Part shown: piece by piece, positions 6,498 to 11,957 of the stretch
Position numbering within the stretch: position 1 is the stretch's first letter
How the letters are laid out: every line of letters starts with the position of its first letter
Origin: Bacteroidota bacterium
GTDB lineage: Bacteria; Bacteroidota; Bacteroidia; Chitinophagales; Chitinophagaceae
DNA: 12,023 nucleotides
NCBI GenBank assembly: GCA_018267795.1
Contig: JAFDXS010000021.1
Span: 1-12,023, forward strand
Direction of reading: 5' to 3'
Notes under the pieces: model-generated
Told to the model about the DNA's origin: nothing
Seen by the model: the letters and a program-made list of their open reading frames with translations, nothing else
The model's database searches: none
Program-made: the position numbers and the translations under genes

Positions 6498-7094
6498 ATG
6501 TTCTATTCTTTTAAAGGATTTATTCCTGTAGTTCATCCTTCTTCTTTTGTACATCCCCTGGCGGCAGTTGCCGGCAATGTGGTGATAGGCAAAGATGTGT
6601 ATATAGGTCCCGGAGCTGCCCTGCGTGGCGACTGGGGCGGCATAGTAATAGAAGATGGCTGTAATGTGCAAGAGAGTTGCACGATACACATGTTTCCCGG
6701 CGTAACGGTATTGCTGAAGGAAGCAGCGCATATAGGCCATGGAGCTATAATACACGGAGCCACCATAGGCAGAAATGTAATGGTGGGCATGAATGCTGTG
6801 ATAATGGATGAGGTAGAGATAGGTGATGAAAGCATAATAGGCGCTATGAGCTTTATAAATGCCAATACCAAAATACCACCCAGGTCCCTTGTAGTAGGCA
6901 ACCCTGCTAAAGTGATAAAGCAGGTAAGTGATGAGATGATAGCCTGGAAGACAAAAGGTACCCGCTTGTACCAGGCATTGCCTAAGGACTGCCATGACAG
7001 CCTGAGGGAATGCCAGCCGCTAAGCGAAATGCCAGCCGACAGGCCCAGCCAGGAGCTGCTCTACGAAACCTGGAATAAAATAAAAGGAGAGTAG
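6498..7094 (+). CDS. paaY: PaaY-type hexapeptide-repeat protein (gamma-carbonic-anhydrase-like fold)
   Basis: A 198-residue left-handed beta-helix protein. Hexapeptide repeats run from about residue 12 to 138 (for example VVIGKDVYIGPGAALRGDWGGIVIEDGCNVQESC and GATIGRNVMVGMNAVIMDEVEIGDESIIGA), followed by an alpha-helical tail with AWKTKGTRLYQ that is typical of PaaY. His64, His81 and His86 (IHMF, HIGHGAIIH) match the three metal ligands of the gamma-carbonic anhydrase fold, including the 5-residue spacing of the last two. E. coli PaaY is a thioesterase associated with phenylacetate degradation. No paa genes lie nearby, so that role is not established here, and a general gamma-class anhydrase or thioesterase is possible. 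The ATG at 6498 directly precedes the conserved N-terminus. A strong terminator lies 46 bases after the stop codon. Confidence 0.88.
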   Translation: MFYSFKGFIPVVHPSSFVHPLAAVAGNVVIGKDVYIGPGAALRGDWGGIVIEDGCNVQESCTIHMFPGVTVLLKEAAHIGHGAIIHGATIGRNVMVGMNAVIMDEVEIGDESIIGAMSFINANTKIPPRSLVVGNPAKVIKQVSDEMIAWKTKGTRLYQALPKDCHDSLRECQPLSEMPADRPSQELLYETWNKIKGE

Positions 7095-7140
7095 CCCGGG
7101 CTTAGATAAAATCTATTTAAAGAATGATATAGCTAAAAGT

Positions 7141-7173
7141 AAAAAGTCAGGCCCCCGGAGCCTGACTTTTTTT
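7141..7173. terminator. Bidirectional intrinsic terminator
   Basis: AAAAAGTCAGGC (7141-7152) pairs perfectly over 12 bases with GCCTGACTTTTT (7160-7171) around a 7-base C/G-rich loop, with A tracts on the left and T tracts on the right. It lies between the convergent paaY and ArsR-type genes and can terminate both transcripts. Confidence 0.92.
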
Positions 7174-7197
7174 GATGGGTAATCTGAAATTATCTAA

Positions 7198-7560
7198 TTA
7201 AGCTTCATCAGAATTAACCAGGTCGTTCACAAACTTAGCTACAGATGCAATACGAGCGTGGTTAAGAGCATAGTGGATGAATTTACCATCACGCTCAGTA
7301 ATCACGATGTTTGCACGACGAAGGATAGCCAGGTGCTGAGACGCTACAGACTGTTCCAGGCGCAGCTTCACATAAATATCAGTCACATTCATGCGTTTAT
7401 TTTCTTCCAGCAATTTTACTATTTGCTGACGCAGTTTGTGGTTAATGGCTCTCAGTGTCATTGCAGCACTTTTCACAGCCATGTAATCTAATTTAATGTG
7501 TTCGTTCGAACCCTCGTCCTTGCGAATTACCAGCGTGTTAGCTGACATTGTCGTTTCCAT
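7198..7560 (-). CDS. ArsR-type winged-helix transcriptional regulator without cysteines
   Basis: A 120-residue DNA-binding protein. Residues about 28-108 form an ArsR/SmtB-like winged helix: the helix LRAINHKLRQQIVKLLEEN, the helix-turn-helix NVTDIYVKLRLEQSVASQHLAILRRANIV (residues 58-86) and the wing ITERDGKFIHYALN (87-100). The canonical metal-sensing motif with Cys residues in the recognition-adjacent helix is absent, and the whole protein has no Cys, so thiol-based metal sensing is excluded; a histidine-based or other signal is possible. ATG at 7560 gives a polar 20-residue N-terminal extension, and a second in-frame ATG lies at 7548. It has its own TAnnTTTG box with a leader of about 95 bases carrying dyad and direct repeats, which suggests autoregulation. 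The target genes are unknown. Confidence 0.85.
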   Translation of the reverse strand: METTMSANTLVIRKDEGSNEHIKLDYMAVKSAAMTLRAINHKLRQQIVKLLEENKRMNVTDIYVKLRLEQSVASQHLAILRRANIVITERDGKFIHYALNHARIASVAKFVNDLVNSDEA

Positions 7561-7608
7561 TTACATTAAAATTTTACAGGAGTTAATAAAATAATTACTT
7601 CTCTTATT

Positions 7609-7646
7609 GCGTTAAAAAAAGCGTTAATAGACGCGGTCTATACCGC
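7609..7646 (-). promoter_or_regulatory. Candidate operator sites in the leader of the ArsR-type gene
   Basis: GCGGT (7633-7637) and ACCGC (7642-7646) form a dyad with a 4-base centre about 10-20 bases downstream of the predicted start of transcription. Two GCGTTAA direct repeats lie at 7609 and 7621, exactly 12 bases apart, and a third (GCGTTAAAAAAAA) at 7721-7733 lies upstream of the promoter box. Placement around the promoter fits autoregulation, but binding is only inferred. Confidence 0.4.
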
Positions 7647-7661
7647 TTCGATAACATTTTG

Positions 7662-7669
7662 CAAACATA
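7662..7669 (-). promoter_or_regulatory. TAnnTTTG promoter box of the ArsR-type gene
   Basis: On the minus strand TATGTTTG matches the Bacteroidota -7 consensus. A TTG-containing stretch (TTGTTT, about 7687-7692) lies at roughly the distance of the upstream element. The predicted leader is about 95 bases. Confidence 0.6.
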
Positions 7670-7755
7670 CGATAGTAAGTAATATGAAACAACCTTTTAA
7701 ATGCACATTGTGTTAACCCCGCGTTAAAAAAAAGTTTCATTTATTTTTTTATTAC

Positions 7756-8448
7756 TTACAAATGATTGATTTTCTTTGAATTATGCGTAAAAACTTGTTT
7801 CAAATAAAACGGCTCGGCTGTGGATAAATTGACAAATCCATTACACTTATATTGTTCATATGCATACATAGCCCACGCATCCTTATCAATTAAGTTATTA
7901 AAAAAAACAGCTGATTTTTTAATTTTAAATAAATTTTCTATATATTCTGTTCCCGCACCTGTTATTAACAGAGTTCCTTGTATGTCGTTTACCAACTTTT
8001 CAAGCTCGGCGGCGTGTATATGTTGTGGCTCTATGTATATGCCAAAGTTTTTATCGTAGGCTGCAACGAAAAATTCGTTTTCGCGGGCAACGAGCACACT
8101 CATAAAAACCTCATATTCATTCAAATTATTATGATACTGCTGCCATGCTAAAAGTGTGAGTTTGTTATGCAGCAATAAAGGTTTATCTAAAACATAGCAA
8201 AGGCCCTTAGCCGTGCCCATACCTATGCGCAGGCCTGTATAGGAGCCGGGCCCTGCACAAACCACGATGCCACTAAGCTGTTGCAGTACAATACCGGCAT
8301 CGCTAAGAACTACGTCTATTAACGTATTAAGTATTGCCGATTGATTTTTACTGTCTTCTATCGCCTGCGAGGTAACGATATTGCCATTTGCCGAGAGGGC
8401 AACGATGCCATTATCAGCAGAAGTATCTATGTGTAATAAGTATATCAT
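7756..8448 (-). CDS. tsaB: tRNA threonylcarbamoyladenosine biosynthesis protein TsaB
   Basis: A 230-residue cytoplasmic protein of the TsaD/TsaB ASKHA family. TsaB pairs with TsaD and TsaE to transfer the threonylcarbamoyl group to A37 of ANN-decoding tRNAs; it is the catalytically inactive partner. Visible signatures are the N-terminal LLHIDTSADNGIVAL, the glycine-rich GPGSYTGLRIG at residues 66-76 followed by GTAKGLCY, and the LVNDIQGTLLITGAG region. The length is normal for the family (about 220-240). ATG at 8448 begins exactly at the conserved strand. The gene diverges from ridA and has a TAnnTTTG box only 11 bases before the ATG. The next gene in the same direction, the ArsR-type regulator, has its own promoter. 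Confidence 0.95.
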   Translation of the reverse strand: MIYLLHIDTSADNGIVALSANGNIVTSQAIEDSKNQSAILNTLIDVVLSDAGIVLQQLSGIVVCAGPGSYTGLRIGMGTAKGLCYVLDKPLLLHNKLTLLAWQQYHNNLNEYEVFMSVLVARENEFFVAAYDKNFGIYIEPQHIHAAELEKLVNDIQGTLLITGAGTEYIENLFKIKKSAVFFNNLIDKDAWAMYAYEQYKCNGFVNLSTAEPFYLKQVFTHNSKKINHL

Positions 8449-8459
8449 GTATTGAAGCG

Positions 8460-8467
8460 CAAAAATA
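8460..8467 (-). promoter_or_regulatory. TAnnTTTG promoter box of tsaB
   Basis: On the minus strand TATTTTTG matches the -7 consensus and is separated from the tsaB ATG (8448) by 11 bases, giving a leader of only about 4-7 bases if it is used. No matching upstream element was found. Confidence 0.5.
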
Positions 8468-8488
8468 GGGTAAATGTCAGGAGCATAT

Positions 8489-8496
8489 TACATTTG
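8489..8496 (+). promoter_or_regulatory. TAnnTTTG promoter box touching the ridA start
   Basis: TACATTTG matches the -7 consensus, and its last base is only 5 bases before the ridA ATG (8502). If used, the transcript would begin at or next to the start codon. The TTACATTTGTGGG string also resembles block C of the 185-bp modules read on the opposite strand. Confidence 0.5.
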
Positions 8497-8501
8497 TGGG
8501 T

Positions 8502-8882
8502 ATGGAAAAGAAAATCATTAACACTACTAACGCACCAGCCCCTATAGGGCCATATAACCAGGCAGTACAGTTTGGCAGCCTGCTCTTCGTATCAGGGCAG
8601 ATACCGCTAGATGCAGCTACGGGCAACCTGGTACAGGATGATATACAGGCAGAAACCCGCAAGGTAATGGAAAACCTGGCTGCTATACTGAAGGAAGCAG
8701 GGATGGATTTCTCGCATGTTATTAAGTCAACTATATTCCTGATGGACATGGGCAAGTTTGCACAGGTGAATGAAATATATGGCAGCTACTTTACTGAAAA
8801 TGCACCTGCCCGCGAAACAGTGCAGGTAGCAGGCCTGCCGCGTGGTGTGAATGTGGAAATATCAGTGATAGCAGGAAAGTAG
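8502..8882 (+). CDS. ridA: RidA/YjgF family 2-iminobutanoate/2-iminopropanoate deaminase
   Basis: A 126-residue protein of the YjgF/YER057c/UK114 family, which hydrolyses reactive enamine/imine intermediates released by PLP-dependent enzymes such as threonine dehydratase. It acts as a trimer in the cytoplasm. Family features in order are APAPIGPYNQAVQFGSLLFVSGQIPLD, the TRKVMENLAAILKEAGMDFSHVIKSTIFL core and ARETVQVAGLPRGVNVEISVIA. The conserved active-site Arg is in PARETVQV and the terminal Glu in VEISVIA. The start is taken as ATG 8502; an in-frame GTG at 8496 overlaps the promoter box and adds only two residues. A strong terminator follows. Confidence 0.96.
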   Translation: MEKKIINTTNAPAPIGPYNQAVQFGSLLFVSGQIPLDAATGNLVQDDIQAETRKVMENLAAILKEAGMDFSHVIKSTIFLMDMGKFAQVNEIYGSYFTENAPARETVQVAGLPRGVNVEISVIAGK

Positions 8883-8910
8883 TGTACTGCAATAATGTGG
8901 AAATAATGTG

Positions 8911-8949
8911 ATGGAATGTGCTTTACCAAGGAGCGCATTCCATTTTTTA
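8911..8949 (+). terminator. Intrinsic terminator of ridA
   Basis: ATGGAATGTGCT (8911-8922) pairs with AGCGCATTCCAT (8932-8943) over 12 bases with one G-U pair, a loop of about 9 bases, and then a T run. It begins 28 bases after the ridA stop codon. Confidence 0.9.
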
Positions 8950-8991
8950 TTGGATTTTTCAGCATAAGATCAAGGTTTATAGAGGTTTAGA

Positions 8992-9163
8992 TAAATAGTG
9001 CAAAAACGGGGATATACTGTTAGTGTAGGTGACTAATAGTATGCGCCTATTGAGGGCTAATGTTGGCTAAGTGTGGAGAATGCAGTAAGTATAGAGGGAT
9101 TGGTGAGATAGAGTAGCGATTTACAGGTGATTAAATATAGGTGCAGAATTGGGGATATGCTGT
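8992..9163. repeat. Degenerate direct repeat pair, about 143 bases apart
   Basis: TAAATA-GTGCAAAAACGGGGATATACTGT (8992-9020) and TAAATATAGGTGCAGAATTGGGGATATGCTGT (9132-9163) share AAATA, GTGCA and GGGGATAT-CTGT at matching spacing. A second pair, TGCAATAATGTGGAAATAATGTGATGGA-like at about 8888-8915 and 9174-9199, brackets it and forms part of the two hairpins. The pattern suggests an old duplication inside the spacer. Confidence 0.5.
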
Positions 9164-9188
9164 GCAATGCTTAGTGCAATATGGGAAT

Positions 9189-9224
9189 AATGTGATGGAG
9201 CATCTTATTATGCTCCATCACATT
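9189..9224. terminator. 15-bp hairpin after glnS
   Basis: AATGTGATGGAGCAT (9189-9203) and ATGCTCCATCACATT (9210-9224) pair perfectly over 15 bases around a 6-base loop. It is placed 13 bases after the glnS stop codon (minus strand) and faces ridA on the other side. T tracts are modest: CATTTTCT on the plus strand and almost none on the minus strand. It may end glnS transcription, act as a second stop for ridA read-through, or protect the 3' end. Confidence 0.6.
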
Positions 9225-9237
9225 TTCTATGATTCGT

Positions 9238-10917
9238 TTATGCTTTCTTCATTTCTTTTGCCCAGGCATCTTTCAATGTTACTGTGCGGTTGAAGATCAC
9301 TTTATCGGGGGTGCTGTCTTTATCCACGCAGAAGTAGCCTTTGCGCATGAACTGCACGCGCTCACCAGGTTTTGCATCGGCAAGGCCCGGCTCTATATAT
9401 ACTGATGGAAGTATGTGCATAGAATCCGGATTAATGTAGTCTTTAAAATCACCTTCTTCACTAGATGGGTCTTCTACCTTGAAAAGACGGTCGTAGAGGC
9501 GCACTTCGGCAGTTTTGGCGTGCGGTACGCTTACCCAGTGTATGGTGCCCTTTACGGTAAGGCCGCTGGTATCGCTGCCGCTTTTGGTTTCAGGCAAGTA
9601 TTCGCAGAGCACTTCTGTTACATTGCCTGCTGCATCCTTATTAAAGCCGGTACACTTTACTATATATGCATTCTTCAGGCGGACCATAAGGCCGGGGCCC
9701 AAGCGGAAGAATTTCTTTGGCGGCTCTTCCATAAAGTCTTCGCGCTCTATCCATAGCTCACGGCTGAAGTGCAGCTGCCTGCTGCCTGCGGAGGCATCCT
9801 CAGGGTTGTTCTCTGAGTTGAATATTTCTTCCTGGCCTTCGGGATAATTAGTTATTACCAGCTTTACAGGGTCAAGCACGGCCATCACGCGGTTGGCTGT
9901 TTTATTGAGATGCTCACGTACGCAGAACTCCAATACACCTACATCTGAAATATTCTCGCGCTTAGCTATACCTATGGTATCGCAGAACTGGCGTATAGCC
10001 TCCGCGGGGTAACCACGGCGGCGCATACCGCTGATGGTAGGCATGCGCGGATCGTCCCAGCCGCTTACGTGTTTTTCGTTTACCAGTTGCAGCAGCTTGC
10101 GCTTGCTCATAACAGTATAGGTAAGGTTGCGGCGTGCAAACTCGTACTGGTGAGAAGGGAAGATATCCAGCTTCTCTATAAACCAATCGTATAGCGGGCG
10201 GTGGTGTATGAACTCGAGTGTGCATATAGAATGAGTGATATGCTCTATGCTATCGCTCTGCCCGTGTGCAAAATCGTACATAGGGTATATGCACCATTTA
10301 TCGCCGGTGCGATGATGATGTGCATGCTTGATGCGGTACATAAGCGGATCGCGCAACAGCAGGTTAGGGTGTGCCATATCTATTTTGGCACGCAATACTT
10401 TTTCACCATCCTTGTACTTACCGGCGCGCATGTCTGCAAAAAGCTGCAGGTTTTCTTCAATGCTGCGACTGCGTGAAGGGCTTTCTTTGCCTGGCTCGGT
10501 AGTAGAGCCTTTGGTAGCAGCTATTTCCTCTGAGCTGTAGTCATCTACATAGGCAAGGCCTTTCTTTATCAGAGTAACTGCAAATTCGTATAGTTGCTCG
10601 AAATAATCGGAAGCGTATAGCTCGTTGGCCCATTCGCTGCCTGTGCCCTGGAGCAGCCACTTGATATCTGCTTTTATGCTTTCTACGTATTCGGTTTCTT
10701 CCGTTACGGGATTGGTATCATCGAAGCGGAGGTTGCATTTGCCATTATACTTTTTTGCCAGCCCGAAGTTGAGGCAAATGGAAGTAGCATGACCTATATG
10801 CAGGTAGCCATTAGGCTCAGGCGGGAAGCGCGTATGTATGCGCCCGCCATTCTTGCCTTCGGCAATATCCTGTTCTATTATCTCTTCTAAAAAATTAAGT
10901 GATTTTTCTTCGCTCAT
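9238..10917 (-). CDS. glnS: Glutaminyl-tRNA synthetase
   Basis: Class I aminoacyl-tRNA synthetase that charges tRNA-Gln with glutamine. The 559-residue product has the HIGH motif in PPEPNGYLHIGHA (residues 32-44), the NLRFDDTNP segment (62-70), the KMSKS equivalent VMSKRKL (269-275) and the C-terminal anticodon-binding beta-barrel domain (about 340-559), which ends in the usual FNRTVTLKDAWAK. The length equals that of typical bacterial GlnRS (about 550-560). The start is taken as ATG 10917. A longer in-frame reading from 10950 would add MSHFIIYLCSA, but its codons run across the TAnnTTTG promoter box and lack conservation. Presence of GlnRS implies direct glutaminylation of tRNA-Gln. The gene is monocistronic here and is preceded by copy 2 of the 185-bp module. 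Confidence 0.97.
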   Translation of the reverse strand: MSEEKSLNFLEEIIEQDIAEGKNGGRIHTRFPPEPNGYLHIGHATSICLNFGLAKKYNGKCNLRFDDTNPVTEETEYVESIKADIKWLLQGTGSEWANELYASDYFEQLYEFAVTLIKKGLAYVDDYSSEEIAATKGSTTEPGKESPSRSRSIEENLQLFADMRAGKYKDGEKVLRAKIDMAHPNLLLRDPLMYRIKHAHHHRTGDKWCIYPMYDFAHGQSDSIEHITHSICTLEFIHHRPLYDWFIEKLDIFPSHQYEFARRNLTYTVMSKRKLLQLVNEKHVSGWDDPRMPTISGMRRRGYPAEAIRQFCDTIGIAKRENISDVGVLEFCVREHLNKTANRVMAVLDPVKLVITNYPEGQEEIFNSENNPEDASAGSRQLHFSRELWIEREDFMEEPPKKFFRLGPGLMVRLKNAYIVKCTGFNKDAAGNVTEVLCEYLPETKSGSDTSGLTVKGTIHWVSVPHAKTAEVRLYDRLFKVEDPSSEEGDFKDYINPDSMHILPSVYIEPGLADAKPGERVQFMRKGYFCVDKDSTPDKVIFNRTVTLKDAWAKEMKKA

Positions 10918-10924
10918 AGCGCTG

Positions 10925-10932
10925 CAAAGGTA
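10925..10932 (-). promoter_or_regulatory. TAnnTTTG promoter box of glnS, 7 bases from the ATG
   Basis: On the minus strand TACCTTTG is followed by GCAGCGCT... with the glnS ATG beginning 8 bases after the box. The initiating nucleotide would then fall at or within a few bases of the start codon. A TTG lies 15 bases upstream of the box, slightly closer than the usual spacing. Confidence 0.65.
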
Positions 10933-10939
10933 AATAATG

Positions 10940-11123
10940 AAATGCGACAATGTGATGAATGTGGCGTAATGCAGGAATGTTACATTCGTGGGAGATTTTT
11001 CTTTTGGTATCTTTTGTGGGTTTAAAGCGGCTGTGAATATTGATTTTATTGGATTATTAAAGATTTAGTGAAAGTAACATTGCTACGCAAGAACTACCCA
11101 AAATGTCCCAAAATGTCGCATTT
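10940..11123 (-). repeat. 184-bp upstream module, copy 2 (precedes glnS)
   Basis: Read on the minus strand towards glnS, this copy begins with block A AAATGCGACATTTTGGGA (11123-11106). It continues with block B CAATGTTACTTT (11082-11071), block C (11006-10976) with the perfect dyad GAATGTTACATTC (10975-10987), and a promoter-proximal ATTGTCGCATTT (10951-10940). Its ends are perfect 10-bp inverted repeats, AAATGCGACA (10940-10949) and TGTCGCATTT (11114-11123); in copy 1 the matching end is decayed. Block A is part of a tandem CCAAAATGTC repeat (11099-11117 on the plus strand). No target-site duplication was found. The module ends 7 bases from the glnS promoter box. Confidence 0.75.
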
Positions 11124-11320
11124 GAAAAAGTATAAAGTAAAAATATGGAGTGTTATTTAATATGGGTTTATAGTATGTCAAAGAACAATTTATGCAAAAC
11201 ATCCTGATTAAGCTGGTTGCATATTTTCAGGAGATGTCTCCATTTTGTCGACATGACGGTCCTGATTGGGCAAGGTAAGATTATTAACAAGGGGTTTCCA
11301 AAAAAACATATCCACATTGC

Positions 11321-11350
11321 CAGGCGCGCAAGCCTGCCAGCGGAGACGCC
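11321..11350. repeat. GC-rich nested palindrome in AT-rich DNA
   Basis: CAGGC-gcgcaa-GCCTG (11321-11336) forms a small hairpin, and GGCG (11323-11326) can alternatively pair with CGCC (11347-11350). The composition differs sharply from the flanks. It resembles the small GC-rich repeats found between genes in Bacteroidota and lies 25 bases beyond the VOC stop codon; on the minus strand a T7 run follows about 15 bases later, so a weak terminator role is possible. Confidence 0.45.
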
Positions 11351-11374
11351 GACAAGGGAAAAGTAATGGTGTGG

Positions 11375-11761
11375 CTACATGTAGAATACATTGAACTTAT
11401 GCCCATCAGGATCGGCAAATACGAAGCCGTAGTACCCTTCACCAAATACTTCAGGCCTGGAAACTATTGTTCCACCTGCTTGCTGTACTTCTTTTTCCCA
11501 GTTATTGACTTCTTCTTTAGTATCGGCAGACAGTGTAAAGATGATCTCATTGCCGGCTTTTGTATCTGTTATTTGCCCTTTCATAGCAGGTTCAAGCACA
11601 TCCTTCAAAAAGAAATGAATGATAAAGTTTTCATCACCAAAGAAAAAACTTGTCAGCTGGTTTGATGCTCCATTATGTTTAAAACCAAGTTGCTTATAGA
11701 ATTTAGTAGTTCGTTCTAAATCACTAACACTGAAATTGGCCCATACTTTTTTTGTTTTCAT
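11375..11761 (-). CDS. VOC family (glyoxalase/bleomycin-resistance-like) protein
   Basis: A 128-residue single-domain vicinal-oxygen-chelate protein. The two beta-alpha-beta-beta-beta modules are visible: the first is VWANFSVSDLERTTKFYKQLGFKHN through ENFIIHFFL (residues 6-52). The second is NEIIFTLSADTKEEVNNWEKEVQQAGGTIVSRPEVFGEGYYGFVFADPDGHKFNVFYM (71-128). It resembles the predicted lactoylglutathione-lyase-like group of small VOC proteins. In the usual DPDGHxWEV ending the metal-binding Glu is replaced here by Asn124 (HKFNV), so the canonical metal site may be incomplete and catalysis should not be assumed. ATG 11761 starts at the conserved N-terminus. A TAnnTTTG box lies 58 bases upstream. 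The substrate is unknown. Confidence 0.88.
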   Translation of the reverse strand: MKTKKVWANFSVSDLERTTKFYKQLGFKHNGASNQLTSFFFGDENFIIHFFLKDVLEPAMKGQITDTKAGNEIIFTLSADTKEEVNNWEKEVQQAGGTIVSRPEVFGEGYYGFVFADPDGHKFNVFYM

Positions 11762-11819
11762 AATTAAAAGTTTTAGTTGTTTTCTCTTTTGATAACTTTT
11801 ATTGTATGTGTTATTAATG

Positions 11820-11827
11820 CAAAGATA
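11820..11827 (-). promoter_or_regulatory. TAnnTTTG promoter box of the VOC gene
   Basis: On the minus strand TATCTTTG followed by GCA is a good match to the -7 consensus and predicts a leader of about 50 bases. A TTTTTTTG run lies upstream but too close (7 bases) to be the usual partner element. Confidence 0.65.
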
Positions 11828-11924
11828 AGCACATCAAAAAAACACGGTGTTTAGCGGTATTGTGATAAATATTTTCTGTCGGACTATGCCAACGTTTAAT
11901 GTTTTTAATGCGTCAATATATGTA

Positions 11925-11940
11925 AGCAACTATTGTTGCT
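11925..11940. repeat. Hairpin AGCAAC-tatt-GTTGCT
   Basis: A perfect 6-bp inverted repeat with a 4-base loop, 17 bases before the start codon of the last, partial gene. It lies where the leader of that gene would be. There is no T run after it. It could be an operator or a leader structure. Confidence 0.45.
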
Positions 11941-11957
11941 ACAATAAACCTTACCAT

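Larger units (their letters stand above)
8883..9237. other. 355-base non-coding spacer between ridA and glnS
   Basis: No gene seen. Between the two convergent genes lie two strong hairpins, one next to each gene, and degenerate direct repeats described separately. The DNA is unusually rich in G and A on the plus strand and poor in C, unlike the flanking genes. Confidence 0.7.
10918..11374. other. 457-base non-coding region between glnS and the VOC gene
   Basis: No gene seen. It contains the glnS promoter, copy 2 of the 185-bp module, then an AT-rich stretch (11124-11220). Next come a GGAGA-TG-TCTCC palindrome (11230-11241), an ATGTC...GACAT dyad beside it, and a short GC-rich structured island (11321-11350). 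The far end is the 3' flank of the VOC gene, where no simple terminator was recognised. Confidence 0.7.

Noticed and set aside
6465..6995. 176-codon open frame antisense to paaY
   Set aside because: Tyr/His-rich shadow of the PaaY reading frame with no family features.
6498..7094. Evidence for a phenylacetate degradation operon
   Set aside because: Only the PaaY-like protein is present; the neighbours are a regulator and housekeeping genes.
7198..7560. Calling the ArsR-type protein an arsenic or metal sensor
   Set aside because: It has no cysteines, and no arsenic or metal transport genes are nearby.
7819..7827. Consensus DnaA box TGTGGATAA (reverse of TTATCCACA), and the near-match ATATCCACA around 11309-11317
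   Set aside because: One isolated box inside tsaB and one imperfect box are not an origin. rpmH-rnpA is near oriC in many bacteria, but no box cluster or AT-rich unwinding region is seen here.
8496..8501. GTG at 8496 as the ridA start
   Set aside because: It overlaps the last base of the promoter box, adds only Met-Gly, and an ATG follows immediately at 8502.
10918..10950. Longer glnS start at ATG 10950 adding 11 residues
   Set aside because: The extension runs across the TACCTTTG promoter box and has no similarity to GlnRS N-termini; ATG 10917 starts a normal N-terminus.
11376..11385. 10-bp palindrome CTACATGTAG at the VOC stop codon
   Set aside because: It is short, overlaps the final Met-stop codons, and has no associated structure or T tract.
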